In this document: positions 1 to 8,084 of the stretch, in pieces | How positions within the stretch are numbered: position 1 is the first letter of the stretch | Layout of the letters: each line of letters opens with the position of its first letter | DNA from: Candidimonas sp. | GTDB taxonomy: Bacteria; Pseudomonadota; Gammaproteobacteria; Burkholderiales; Burkholderiaceae_B | DNA length: 40,814 nt | Reading direction: 5' to 3' | Assembly (NCBI GenBank): GCA_004298545.1 | Contig: SCQX01000308.1 | Coordinates: 1 to 40,814, forward strand | The notes under the pieces: generated by a model | The model's input: only the letters and a program-made list of their open reading frames with translations | Database searches by the model: none | What the model was told of the DNA's origin: nothing | Position numbers and translations under genes: made by a program

Positions 1-1
1 A

Positions 2-298
2 TTGCGCAATACGGTCGATCCCGCCAGCGGCAAAAGCTGGTACGACCTCACTGCGCAAGCGTTCGCCGTTTTCCTGCCGGTGAAATCCGTTGGTGTCATG
101 GGCGACAGCCGCACCTACGACTACGTCGTCGCGTTGCGCGCCGTGCAGACCACCGATTTCATGACCGCCGACTGGGCCGAGTTGCCGTATTCGCTGTTGA
201 AGAAAGTGTCTTCACGTATCATCAATGAAGTGAAAGGTATCAATCGCGTCACGTACGATGTGTCGAGCAAGCCGCCGGCGACGATCGAGTGGGAGTGA
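2..298 (+). CDS. guaA: GMP synthase (glutamine-hydrolysing), C-terminal part
   Basis: The gene enters from the left edge; only the last ~98 codons are present and the true start lies outside. GuaA aminates XMP to GMP in cytosolic purine synthesis. The visible part is the C-terminal dimerisation domain, recognised by the family's typical ending ([20 protein letters not shown]), including the conserved ...KPPATIEWE tail and the preceding segment with the VVALRAVQT and [12 protein letters not shown] stretches. It ends at a TGA that overlaps a putative integration core (283-294). The 3' end of guaA is a known insertion hotspot for genomic islands, and an integrase follows about 310 bp downstream, so the end of this gene probably doubles as an attachment site. 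The reading frame is intact to the stop. Confidence 0.95.
   Translation: MRNTVDPASGKSWYDLTAQAFAVFLPVKSVGVMGDSRTYDYVVALRAVQTTDFMTADWAELPYSLLKKVSSRIINEVKGINRVTYDVSSKPPATIEWE
283..294 (+). other. attL core (12-bp direct repeat)
   Basis: GATCGAGTGGGA lies in the final codons of guaA and recurs exactly at 25638-25649. Position at a guaA 3' end, a known target of P4-type integrases, and the neighbouring integrase support an attachment core. A 12-mer match alone could arise by chance in 25 kb with low probability; the location makes it convincing. Confidence 0.7.
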
Positions 299-426
299 AT
301 TTACGTCCTTCGAGGACTATCGCCAGTTATCGAAAATCTGACATAACGTGTTGATATAAAAGAAAATACGTTACGACAGCTATCGGTGGCTATCGCCGGC
401 CAGCAAAACAAGTTGGCGGTAGCGCT

Positions 427-582
427 GACGGTAAAAATCGAGGCCGAATTAAGACCCGCTCGTTGACTATTCAGACTTTTACCGTCTTTGACGGTAAAAG
501 CGCTCCCTGGAATGCTGGTGTCATGCGGCTTTCCGGGCATCAACAGGTTTCCTGGTCCCTGACGGTAAAACCTGACGGTAAA
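427..582. repeat. Left-end GACGGTAAA(A) motif cluster, putative integrase arm sites
   Basis: The motif GACGGTAAAA/GACGGTAAA occurs on the + strand at 427-436, 490-499, 561-570 and 574-582 and inverted at 477-486. Two of the copies are 13 bp apart just before the integrase start. The same motif occurs twice, 12 bp apart, near the right end (25558, 25570). Short repeated motifs flanking the core are what integrase arm-binding or excisionase sites look like. The 301-608 gap contains no gene I can support; this cluster and the hairpin at 476-500 are what it holds. Confidence 0.6.
476..500. repeat. Perfect 11-bp inverted repeat with 3-nt loop
   Basis: CTTTTACCGTC, TTT, GACGGTAAAAG: two of the arm-type motifs face each other as a perfect hairpin about 110 bp upstream of the integrase start. 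It could act as a paired protein-binding site controlling integrase expression or excision. A terminator role is less likely because no T-run follows. Confidence 0.6.
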
Positions 583-608
583 GCCGTCAAAAGCCGGAGG
601 AAACCACG

Positions 609-1865
609 ATGCTCACCGACGCTGCACTGCGTAACCTGAAGCCTAAGTCCAAGATTTATAAGGCTTCTGATCGGGATGGAATGTACGTGACGGTATCGCC
701 TGGCGGTACCGTCACCTTTCGCTACGACTACCGCCTGCACGGTCGCCGCGAGACGTTGACTCTCGGACGCTACGGCCCGGGCGGTATCTCACTCGCGATG
801 GCGCGCGAACTGCTCCTGGAGGCGCGCAAGACTGTGGCCCAGGGCGTATCGCCTGCGCTCGAAAAGCAGCGTGCGAAACGCCGGGTGACCGCCATCGAGA
901 CCTTCGGCACGGCGTTGGACACGTGGCTGACCAATGCACGATTGGCCGACAGCACGCGCGCCATGCGCAAGCACATCATCGACCGGGACATCCTGCCGGT
1001 CTTCCGGAACCGCTTGCTGATCGAAATCCAACCCGAGGACCTACGGGCCTTGTGCAACAAGGTCAAGGAGCGCGGTGCGCCCGCCACGGCCGTGCAGATT
1101 CGGGACATCGTGAAGCAGGTCTACGTCTACGCCATCGCCCACGGCGAAAAGGTGGACAACCCCGCCGACAGCGTGCGGGCGTCGTCGATCGCGACCTTCG
1201 TCCCGAAGGATCGCGCGCTGTCGCCGCTGGAAATCCGGCTGATGGTGCAGCAGTTGGAGTCGGTGGCGACCTACCCGACCATCAAGCTGGCGCTGCGCCT
1301 GATCCTGCTGACGCTGGTGCGCAAGAGCGAATTGATCCAGGCCACTTGGGAGGAGGTCAATTTCGAGAATGCGACCTGGACGATTCCGAAGCAGCGGATG
1401 AAGGGGCGTAACCCACACGTGGTCTACCTGTCCACTCAGGCGCTCGACATCTTCGTCACGCTGCACGCCTGCGCGGCAGGCTCAAACTTCGTTTTCCCTT
1501 CTCGCTACGATCCACGGCGGTGCATGTCCAATGCGACCCTGAATCGCATCACGATGCTCATCGCAGAAGGCGCCAAAGCCAAGGGTCTGCCGCTGCAGCC
1601 GTTCACGGTCCACGACCTGCGCCGTACCGGCTCGACGCTGTTGAACGAAATCGGCTTCAACCGCGACTGGATCGAGAAGTGCCTGGCCCACGAGGAGGGC
1701 CGTTCCTCGCGCTCGGTCTACAACAAGGCCGAGTATGCCGAGCAGCGGCGCCACATGCTGCAAGAGTGGGCCAACTTGGTCGATGCCTGGGGTGCCGGAC
1801 AGACCTACGTACCGAAGCTGATGCCGAGGAACGTGGTCGTGCCGGCGTTGAGCGCAATCGCGTAG
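609..1865 (+). CDS. int: P4-type tyrosine site-specific integrase
   Basis: A 418-residue protein of the usual length for P4-like integrases. It would catalyse recombination between the guaA attachment site and the element. Layout: N-terminal DUF4102-type arm-binding domain (about residues 1-90), SAM-like core-binding domain (about 95-190), catalytic domain (about 205-385). The catalytic set is visible: R238 (LVRKSE), H335 and R338 (HDLRR), H361 (LAHEEG) and nucleophile Y371 (RSVYN). A strong Shine-Dalgarno (CCGGAGGAA) precedes the ATG. The gene points away from guaA, and its upstream region carries GACGGTAAA motifs that may be its own arm sites, so integrase binding could also repress it. Intact and probably functional. 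Confidence 0.95.
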   Translation: MLTDAALRNLKPKSKIYKASDRDGMYVTVSPGGTVTFRYDYRLHGRRETLTLGRYGPGGISLAMARELLLEARKTVAQGVSPALEKQRAKRRVTAIETFGTALDTWLTNARLADSTRAMRKHIIDRDILPVFRNRLLIEIQPEDLRALCNKVKERGAPATAVQIRDIVKQVYVYAIAHGEKVDNPADSVRASSIATFVPKDRALSPLEIRLMVQQLESVATYPTIKLALRLILLTLVRKSELIQATWEEVNFENATWTIPKQRMKGRNPHVVYLSTQALDIFVTLHACAAGSNFVFPSRYDPRRCMSNATLNRITMLIAEGAKAKGLPLQPFTVHDLRRTGSTLLNEIGFNRDWIEKCLAHEEGRSSRSVYNKAEYAEQRRHMLQEWANLVDAWGAGQTYVPKLMPRNVVVPALSAIA

Positions 1866-2016
1866 GGGCCGCATCATGGCCTGCCTTGAATCGGTCTTTG
1901 CCGCATTGCATCGGGTTTATCTTTTCGAGAAAAGTGTCACTCTGAGTGATCGAAAACGAGGAAATCTGAACTTCTTGCTGGTTGGACTGGGCGAGACGCG
2001 GCCTAATCCTGTCCTA

Positions 2017-2042
2017 GATAGGTTGTCATTTGACAACCTATC
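2017..2042. promoter_or_regulatory. 26-bp palindrome, probable operator of the 2070/2350 gene pair
   Basis: Two perfect 12-bp arms (GATAGGTTGTCA / TGACAACCTATC) separated by TT, ending 27 bp before the ATG at 2070. A TTGACA hexamer sits inside the right arm (2030-2035), but a -10 box 17 bp further on would place the transcript start too close to the ribosome binding site, so I do not name it as the promoter. Position and symmetry fit autoregulation by the HTH protein encoded second in the pair. Confidence 0.65.
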
Positions 2043-2069
2043 GATCCATCCTCATACTGGAGGCTACTG

Positions 2070-2345
2070 ATGGCCCGCCCCTCACACCCGAAGAAAGAGG
2101 TTGAGGAAGCTCTCAGGCACGCCGAAGAACAGGACTGGCGCGTCGAAGTCGGCGGCAGCCATGCTTGGGGCCGGATTTACTGTCCGTACAACGACGAGGA
2201 ATGCCGCTGCGGTGAATTCTGCATCACCAGTGTATGGAGCACGCCGAAGAGCCCCGGCAACCACGCCCGCGCCATGCGGCACGTCGTGGACAACTGCACC
2301 ACGCACCGCAAGCAGCACGGTGCTGACGATGGTGCCAAGGAGTAG
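2070..2345 (+). CDS. Small HicA-like protein, putative toxin of a two-gene module
   Basis: A 91-residue basic, Cys/His-containing protein. The N-terminal part (KKEVEEALRHAEEQDWRVEV, then GSHAWGRIYCP) resembles the HicA double-stranded-RNA-binding fold in length and in the Gly-Ser-His context, and a CRCGEFC cluster follows near the middle. The ATG is preceded by a GGAGGC ribosome binding site. It is separated by only 4 bp from a downstream gene with a helix-turn-helix domain, and a perfect palindrome sits upstream, an arrangement typical of toxin-antitoxin loci. The HicA relation is inferred by eye; the extra cysteines are not usual for HicA, so another small RNA- or metal-binding family is possible. 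Confidence 0.6.
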   Translation: MARPSHPKKEVEEALRHAEEQDWRVEVGGSHAWGRIYCPYNDEECRCGEFCITSVWSTPKSPGNHARAMRHVVDNCTTHRKQHGADDGAKE

Positions 2346-2349
2346 CGCG

Positions 2350-2874
2350 ATGGAATACACCTTCACCTTGAAGTACCAGCTTGCCGACGACGACCGCGAT
2401 ACGGATGCGCTGGTCGAGCGTCTGGGTGAAGCCGGTTGCGACGATGCCTTGGTCGGCATCGGGCAACCAGGGCGGTTGGCGCTGGAGTTCACCCGCGAGG
2501 CGGCTGACGTGGATGCCGCCGTGCATAGCGCGTTGGCCGACGTGCGCCGTGCGGTGCCGTCGGCACGCCTGATCGAGGTGGCGCCGGATCTGGTCGGGCT
2601 GACCGATGTCGCCGAGATCGTCGGCGTGTCGCGGCAGAACATGCGCAAGTTGATGCTGGCTCATCCGGGCAGCTTCCCGGCGCCGGTGCATGAAGGCACT
2701 GTGTCGATCTGGCATCTGGCGGACGTGCTGGCCTGGTTGCAAACCAAGGGCGGCTATGCGCTAACGGCGGACATGCTGGAGGTGGCGCGAGTGGCCATGC
2801 AGGTCAATGTGGCAAGGGAGGGGCGGCGGCTGCCGCGGTCGGCGTCCAAAGGATTGGAGGCTCTGGTTGGGTGA
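2350..2874 (+). CDS. Helix-turn-helix DNA-binding protein, putative antitoxin/regulator
   Basis: 174 residues, start chosen at the ATG 4 bp after the previous stop (AAGGAGTAG supplies the ribosome site, overlapping that stop). Residues ~1-75 form an alpha/beta segment (EYTFTLKYQL ... DDALVGIGQPG ... LALEFTREA) that looks like a small partner-binding domain. Residues ~80-125 form a MerR/AlpA-like HTH (LVGLTDVAEIVGVSRQNMRKL then FPAPVHEG and IWHLADVLAWL). It is a likely repressor of its own operon through the palindrome at 2017-2042 and, by context, the antidote to the upstream HicA-like protein. An excisionase-type role near the integrase is the alternative. Confidence 0.65.
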   Translation: MEYTFTLKYQLADDDRDTDALVERLGEAGCDDALVGIGQPGRLALEFTREAADVDAAVHSALADVRRAVPSARLIEVAPDLVGLTDVAEIVGVSRQNMRKLMLAHPGSFPAPVHEGTVSIWHLADVLAWLQTKGGYALTADMLEVARVAMQVNVAREGRRLPRSASKGLEALVG

Positions 2875-2967
2875 GTAGCACTCTCGCCCCGCTGGCAGGC
2901 TTTATTTGTCGGTCGGTCGAGACGCACGAGAAAGGCGGGGGCGTTACTTCGGCCTGAGTAGGAGCAT

Positions 2968-3330
2968 TCACCGCATGGGTCGATATCGACGCTGCCTGAC
3001 GTCCGGGCCAGTGTGCACGTCGATCTTTACGGTTCGTGCGGCCCGCTTCCGAGCTTCGATCCAAGCTTCAACTTCTTCCAAATCCCAGACCACGCACCGT
3101 AGCGTCAGTCGGAAGCGTCGAGGGAACTCGCCGCGCTGCTCCATTTCGTAGATAGTGGTCTCCGCCAGGGGCACGATCTGATGCAGCTCGCGGCGGCGGA
3201 TCGTGCGGCGAAAGGGGAGTGGGGACCCTTTTGGGAATTGCGGAAGCTTGGTGTACTGTTCGGTACCAGGATGGGGTAGGGAAGCGTTGGGTTGCGCCGA
3301 GGTCCAGAGCAGTTCCGAGGCAGCCATCAT
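2968..3330 (-). CDS. AlpA-family phage/ICE transcriptional regulator
   Basis: 120 residues on the minus strand. The core (RRELHQIVPLAETTIYEMEQ, then RGEFPRRFRLTLRCVVWDLEEVEAWIEARKRA, split here for length) is the AlpA winged-helix pattern: recognition helix around TTIYEMEQ, the R-G-x-F-P-x-x-x wing, and the W-x-x-x-E-V-E-x-W-I-E helix. AlpA proteins activate or repress integrase/excisionase genes in P4-like elements, and many act as recombination directionality factors. Its ~40-residue N-terminal extension is low in recognisable features; a shorter start is possible. It is the only plausible excisionase-type gene close to the integrase. Confidence 0.8.
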   Translation of the reverse strand: MMAASELLWTSAQPNASLPHPGTEQYTKLPQFPKGSPLPFRRTIRRRELHQIVPLAETTIYEMEQRGEFPRRFRLTLRCVVWDLEEVEAWIEARKRAARTVKIDVHTGPDVRQRRYRPMR

Positions 3331-3633
3331 CTAGATTCCATGAAGTGGTTCGCAATGAACATCATGGTGGCTATCGGTGGCGATCGTGGCAACTCGTTGC
3401 AGCATAGTTGGGCGTATGGAATAAATACGCCAGCATGGGCTCACGAGCGACACTCAACGGTTTAAGGGGGTCAGAATTGCCAGCTAGCGCCTGGCGAATC
3501 TTCCTCATTCTATCGGACTGATAGCGTTGCTCTCGGTGCCGAATTTGCAAGCTACGCCCCGCGATCGGTTGAAGCGCGACCATTCGTGATGGGTAGCTTA
3601 GACAACCTTAGGCCGGTTTAGCCAGGACGTAGC
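3331..3633. other. Non-coding gap between the AlpA gene and the four-gene operon
   Basis: No gene I can support. It includes a stretch (3364-3378) resembling the GCTATCGGTGGC sequence seen near 377-388 in the left end, which may be a shared binding site or chance. A short minus-strand reading frame (3371-3583) has no recognisable features. Confidence 0.4.
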
Positions 3634-5490
3634 CTAGGTAGGCGCGACCGGAAGTGATACTTCCTGAGCAACTGAATCAATGGGCGGAACAGCAATTTTC
3701 GTATCGCTTGCAGAGGTATCGAGCCCAAGAGACATGAAGTCGAGGTCAAACGCTTGGCGGCTCATCACGCTGGTATAGAGATCCAATAGCGCAGCCGCAT
3801 ACGGCATGCGGACACGTCCACAGCGCTTTAGACGCCATGTTGCTCGCTCGGGGCGGATGATGGTTTGGCCATCAATCTTCTGTTTTGATGCTTCCTCAAA
3901 AACTGGGGCCTGGATGTATTTGAATGCTCCTGCCGCCGCAAAGCTGAGTTGCAACACGGCAGGTACCTGTCCGGTGATCGGCCTCAACGATGGATCGCCC
4001 AGCGCGTCAATCGCAGGTTTAGTACGATCATCGTAGACCTTCTGCTGGGCGACAAGGAGGCCCTTTGGTGCCGCGTGACCTTTGTCGACCCGCACCCGGC
4101 CGTCTGTTCTAAAGGATGCAAGATCAAGGATCGAAAGCTTGACAATAGTCGCGTTCCGAAAGTCACAAGCCCAATGCTCTCCACCAAGAGAGAATGGCAG
4201 CAGCGGTTCCTTGGGCCTGACCTTATCACTTTCCGGAAGAGTAGTCTTCACTTTAAGCGGAACGAAAAAGGCCGTATCCTGCGCCCGCGAATTTTCTTCA
4301 GGTCGAAGAGAAATATCGCATGGCTGTCCAAGCAGAATGAACCTTTGCTTACTACCGTTGGTCGATGCTTCGTCCTTGTCGATTTCGAACACGTCACCAC
4401 AGGCAATAGGAGTCAGTGCTGTGTTAAGAAACGTATCGGACTCCCAAACTTCGGCCTCTCGGAACGAAGCCAAATGTGGGTCAGGCTCAGTAGCAGGCTT
4501 TTTGAGTGGTATCGCTCGTAGTGCGCGAAGGCATTGAACACTATCTTGAACTTGCTTATCACTGCCGAAGAATGTACGGGCTTCCTTTCCAAGGTACGCG
4601 GTGATAGCCCGCTCAATAACGTGCAACTCTGATACGCCTTCTTTGTAGCCCCGTTCAAACACATGCGCCTCGAGTTGTTCGGGCGGAATGGCCAGCAAAT
4701 TTAGGGTAGCGCTATTAATCGCAGACCGCAACGTATCTTGTGCTCTGGCCAGCACTTGGTGCATGCTTCGTCGCAGACCAGCTCGCTTCATTCCGACTCG
4801 TAGTGCTTCCGCCATTCCCTCTTCGTCGTCGTCCTTGTCGGAGAGGCGCTCTTTAGCGATGACGCAGACTGGTAAACCGAGGTTGTTAAGACCCTTAAGT
4901 AGTTGCTCGCGTAGCTGCTGCTCGACCTCAACTTCCCTGCTCACATCGGCTTCGTGAGTAAGGATGAATGCGGTCCCTTTGGAATCGTTATTCCATAGAA
5001 TTCGCAGCATATCTAGTCCGCGAGTGGGTGATCCACCTGATTCGTTCAAATCAACGATATAGAAGGTATTGGCGTCACCCGCCTTGCATAAATCGCTTAG
5101 CCCTTGGTCCGCCTTTTCGAATGTCCATTTGTCGTCGTCCGCTACACGCAGTAGCTGGCACGCTTTGGTAATAGCGTCAGCCGAGAGCTCGTTAGTCTGG
5201 AATGAAGCGTCTGCCTTCTCTTTTGCGAAGAAGGCAGCGCGGATTTCTTCTACGCGCTGCGGGCTAAGATCTGTCAGGATCTGAGTGATGGTTTGTATTG
5301 CACCGGCAGGGTCAAACTCGTAATTTTCCAACGCATCCTGTAATTCTGCGATTTTGCAAGCTTTTGTGATCTCGAGACCATTTGTCAACAGAGCGGCGAG
5401 TTGGCTAGGTGTGGTATTAAAGCGGTCGTCAATCCAGATCACTCGCTTTGCATTCAAAATATCAAGAACTTGGGAGACCTGCATCATCAT
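3634..5490 (-). CDS. Atypical response-regulator-like protein with split receiver domain
   Basis: 618 residues, last gene of a minus-strand operon, with an ATGA overlap with the kinase-like gene upstream. The receiver pattern can be traced but is broken by a long insert: acidic pair D21-D22 (RVIWIDDRF), phosphoacceptor candidate D147 (FYIVDLNESGG), conserved hydroxyl T178 (AFILTHEAD) and lysine K213 (CVIAKERL). The ~120 residues between the acidic pair and D147 are far more than the ~35 of a normal receiver. Residues ~240-618 form an output region of unknown fold. Pairing with a histidine-kinase-like partner suggests phosphotransfer, but this is inferred. Two further Met codons follow the first, so the start could be one or two residues later. 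I know no named family for the C-terminal part. Confidence 0.75.
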   Translation of the reverse strand: MMMQVSQVLDILNAKRVIWIDDRFNTTPSQLAALLTNGLEITKACKIAELQDALENYEFDPAGAIQTITQILTDLSPQRVEEIRAAFFAKEKADASFQTNELSADAITKACQLLRVADDDKWTFEKADQGLSDLCKAGDANTFYIVDLNESGGSPTRGLDMLRILWNNDSKGTAFILTHEADVSREVEVEQQLREQLLKGLNNLGLPVCVIAKERLSDKDDDEEGMAEALRVGMKRAGLRRSMHQVLARAQDTLRSAINSATLNLLAIPPEQLEAHVFERGYKEGVSELHVIERAITAYLGKEARTFFGSDKQVQDSVQCLRALRAIPLKKPATEPDPHLASFREAEVWESDTFLNTALTPIACGDVFEIDKDEASTNGSKQRFILLGQPCDISLRPEENSRAQDTAFFVPLKVKTTLPESDKVRPKEPLLPFSLGGEHWACDFRNATIVKLSILDLASFRTDGRVRVDKGHAAPKGLLVAQQKVYDDRTKPAIDALGDPSLRPITGQVPAVLQLSFAAAGAFKYIQAPVFEEASKQKIDGQTIIRPERATWRLKRCGRVRMPYAAALLDLYTSVMSRQAFDLDFMSLGLDTSASDTKIAVPPIDSVAQEVSLPVAPT

Positions 5491-8084
5491 GCGTGCACCA
5501 CCAATGAGCTTAAATCAACAGCGAAACGGTACAGACGCCCATCTGCATTTCGGTTAGGAAGAAGCGAAATTTCGCAACCGTCAACACGAAGCAACTCGGT
5601 CACGATGAAAAGGCCTAGGCCTTGACCCGTATCGCGTTCAGGCTTGGCGGTAACGAATATCTCAAACAACGATGCTTCGTAGTCCGGATCAACCCCTGGT
5701 CCACTATCGGAAATGACGAACCCGTTAGCCGTCAATTCCACAACAATCTCTTTCTGCCGCTTCACATGGCCAGTTACCTCTCCACGGTGCAGCCAATACG
5801 CACTATTGCGGGCGAGATTGTCGAGAACTTGCGTGAGGCGTGGGCGGTTCACCCTAACTGTCACGCTGTCTCCCACTATCCGAGTACGGATGCCAGCGCG
5901 TTCATATATCGACGAACGGCTTTTGAAGAAGTCTTCAGCGAATGCCCTCAGGGCGACCGTTTCTTTAACGGATCTCGAGCGCGGCAGCATCGGGTCTATT
6001 AATGCAGCAGCACTTGAAATTGCTGTGCACGATGTGCGGATCGCCCTCAGATGAGGAAGAGTTTCACTCGTCCCTATCTTGGCGACCTTTTCTATCGCTG
6101 AAGTCCGCTGACGAATTTCGGTAAGGTGGGTTCGGAGCTCGTGAGCGAGGCCACGGGCACTTAACCCGACTGCAGCACTCTCGAGAAGTGCAATGGTCCG
6201 TTCGTCTTTTTCATCGAATTCCTGGCGTAAGCGAATAAGGTTGGCGCTCGCCCGCGCACCGTCTGTGAGTTTTGCCTGAACGCTGTGCATGGCCGTCACG
6301 GCGCGACTGGCGACATTCAGAGCCAAGTTCGCAGTTTCAGTGTTCACTCCACCTGTCGTAGCTTCGTGCTCAAGGCGATCTAGATCGGCTTGAAGCTGGG
6401 CTGCGATCCGCGCGGCGTCAGCACGCGCTCCTTCGGTGGACTTAATACCGCTTTCCAAAACGTGGAAGGCGTTGGCGGGTGGATTATCGTTGTCCGATGA
6501 GATGCGTTTGTAGTAATCATCGAGTGCTCTACGGACCTGTTCGAGGCTCTCATTCGCGAATCCTCGGCAGAATTTCGCGATTTGCATAAAACCTCGGTAG
6601 GCTGCGTCTTCGACAAAGCCCTCTCGATCTGACTTTTCGACTAACTTGTAATTATGCTCACCCGTTAACGCGAAATAACCAACGGTATTATCAACTCGCA
6701 TGCCATAGGTGCTGCCAGATGTCATTGACTGTGACAGGCCGAGCCAATCTCCCTGTGATCTGACTCGAAATCCGTCTCGGAGAATAGAAATGCCGGTCAT
6801 GTCCTTCAGAAGCTGCCGGTCAATGCCTATGCCAGCGGCTGCCGGTGCGTCGACGTCGGGAGCGCCTTCGTCTTCAGTCCCGAGCTTGTCGAGATGGAAG
6901 AAGTAGAATGCACCTGAGAGCGGGCCAGGGTCAACGATGGCCGCACCTGTGTCGAGTTGCATATCTGACCACTGAAACGTTCGTTTGAGTTTGACGAACC
7001 ACGCGCCGTCGACGTCGATTTCTTCCTTACGGTAAGGCTTCAGGCGGCCATAGGATTTTAGCGATTCGGCAAAGCCGATGCCGCGATCCGTACCGAACAC
7101 CTTTGCCGTACGTTCTTTATTCTTGCGATTACGTTCCGAGGTAAAAAGTCGCTTTCTAAACCGCGCCGTCGCTACGAGGACGCGTTTTGAAGAATCATCT
7201 TCTCCGTTCTTCCAGGAGAATTCGAACTCAGCGACAGCCCGCTTCAGAAGTTCGTCTGTAACCGACACTAGTGACTGATCATTACCATCCAAAGTGATAC
7301 CAACTGGAAATGTCGAAGTAGCCTCAAAGGGGGAGATTAATCGGGCAAGGCTACGGGTGATTTCCGCGACCCGATCTTTGCGACGCCACTCTGGAAGATC
7401 ACGCAAACCGAGGACTGATACCCGGGTACCCTTGAAGTGCGTATCATTAGGTAAGGAGGCGATAAAAACGGGAATCTGATCGACCGTGCGTGCCGCGTTG
7501 CAGTCAGCCCAACGGAACTCTGCGACTGCTAACGTTGTCGACGCCGAAGTTGCTGTTTCAATTCGCAGGATGTCGCCAAGCTTCATGGAGCCAAGTCGGC
7601 CCAAGCCCTTGTCCCCAAGTGGGGTACGCCCTTTTCTGGTCTTGCTTTTCCGACCGTCGGCCGCGCTTCGTTTGCTGGAACGACTGATCACAAGCCAAGA
7701 ACTCTGTAGCTGCGACGGTTCAAGGCCGTCGCCCTTATCTTCTATTGTGATACGCCCGGTGTAGTTGAGCTTTCGTATGACTTCGACATTGTCGGCGGCG
7801 GGACGAATCGTTAGCGGTTGACCGTCTTTTCCAAGAATCTCGACCGTGACGCTCTCAGTAGATCCGTCGAAGCCCCAATACTTGTTTACGGGGCCTTCCT
7901 CAAGCTTAAATCCAACCTCACGTGTGTCGATATCGATCTTGCAGCCGGGTGCATCGGCATCGTAGGCGTTCTTGACGCATTCGAGGATGGCTTGCTCTAC
8001 GTCGGTAACCAGCTCACTGCCGAGCTGGACCAGAACGTGAGCGCCGACCTTCAATTCGGCTTCGTGGTTGTCAGTCTCCGCCAT
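5487..8084 (-). CDS. Sensor-kinase-like protein with two GHKL ATPase regions (Hsp90/MORC-like plus histidine kinase)
   Basis: 865 residues, starting at the ATG that overlaps the methyltransferase stop codon (TAATG); a longer in-frame extension into that gene is unlikely. N-terminal GHKL ATPase: N-box E35-xxx-N39-xx-D42 (ECVKNAYDADA), Mg/adenine motif D116-K-G-D-G120 (IEDKGDG) and Gly-rich lid G157-DKGLGRLG. The middle ~400 residues are unassigned, then a helical stretch near 560-640. C-terminal kinase core: H-box with H648 (AHELRTHL), N-box around N756/N760 (DNLARNSAYW), G1 box D793 (ISDSGPG), G2 box (DTGQGLGLF). No membrane segment is visible, so it is probably cytosolic. Context implies it senses or remodels something and signals to the receiver-like protein. 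Confidence 0.85.
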   Translation of the reverse strand: MAETDNHEAELKVGAHVLVQLGSELVTDVEQAILECVKNAYDADAPGCKIDIDTREVGFKLEEGPVNKYWGFDGSTESVTVEILGKDGQPLTIRPAADNVEVIRKLNYTGRITIEDKGDGLEPSQLQSSWLVISRSSKRSAADGRKSKTRKGRTPLGDKGLGRLGSMKLGDILRIETATSASTTLAVAEFRWADCNAARTVDQIPVFIASLPNDTHFKGTRVSVLGLRDLPEWRRKDRVAEITRSLARLISPFEATSTFPVGITLDGNDQSLVSVTDELLKRAVAEFEFSWKNGEDDSSKRVLVATARFRKRLFTSERNRKNKERTAKVFGTDRGIGFAESLKSYGRLKPYRKEEIDVDGAWFVKLKRTFQWSDMQLDTGAAIVDPGPLSGAFYFFHLDKLGTEDEGAPDVDAPAAAGIGIDRQLLKDMTGISILRDGFRVRSQGDWLGLSQSMTSGSTYGMRVDNTVGYFALTGEHNYKLVEKSDREGFVEDAAYRGFMQIAKFCRGFANESLEQVRRALDDYYKRISSDNDNPPANAFHVLESGIKSTEGARADAARIAAQLQADLDRLEHEATTGGVNTETANLALNVASRAVTAMHSVQAKLTDGARASANLIRLRQEFDEKDERTIALLESAAVGLSARGLAHELRTHLTEIRQRTSAIEKVAKIGTSETLPHLRAIRTSCTAISSAAALIDPMLPRSRSVKETVALRAFAEDFFKSRSSIYERAGIRTRIVGDSVTVRVNRPRLTQVLDNLARNSAYWLHRGEVTGHVKRQKEIVVELTANGFVISDSGPGVDPDYEASLFEIFVTAKPERDTGQGLGLFIVTELLRVDGCEISLLPNRNADGRLYRFAVDLSSLVVHA

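Noticed and set aside
2030-2058. Promoter TTGACA-17-CATACT inside the palindrome at 2017-2042
   Set aside because: The transcript would start after the ribosome site of the 2070 gene, so it cannot drive it normally.
3371-3583. 70-codon minus-strand frame between the AlpA gene and the receiver-like gene
   Set aside because: No motif, no ribosome site and no recognised family; could not be supported.
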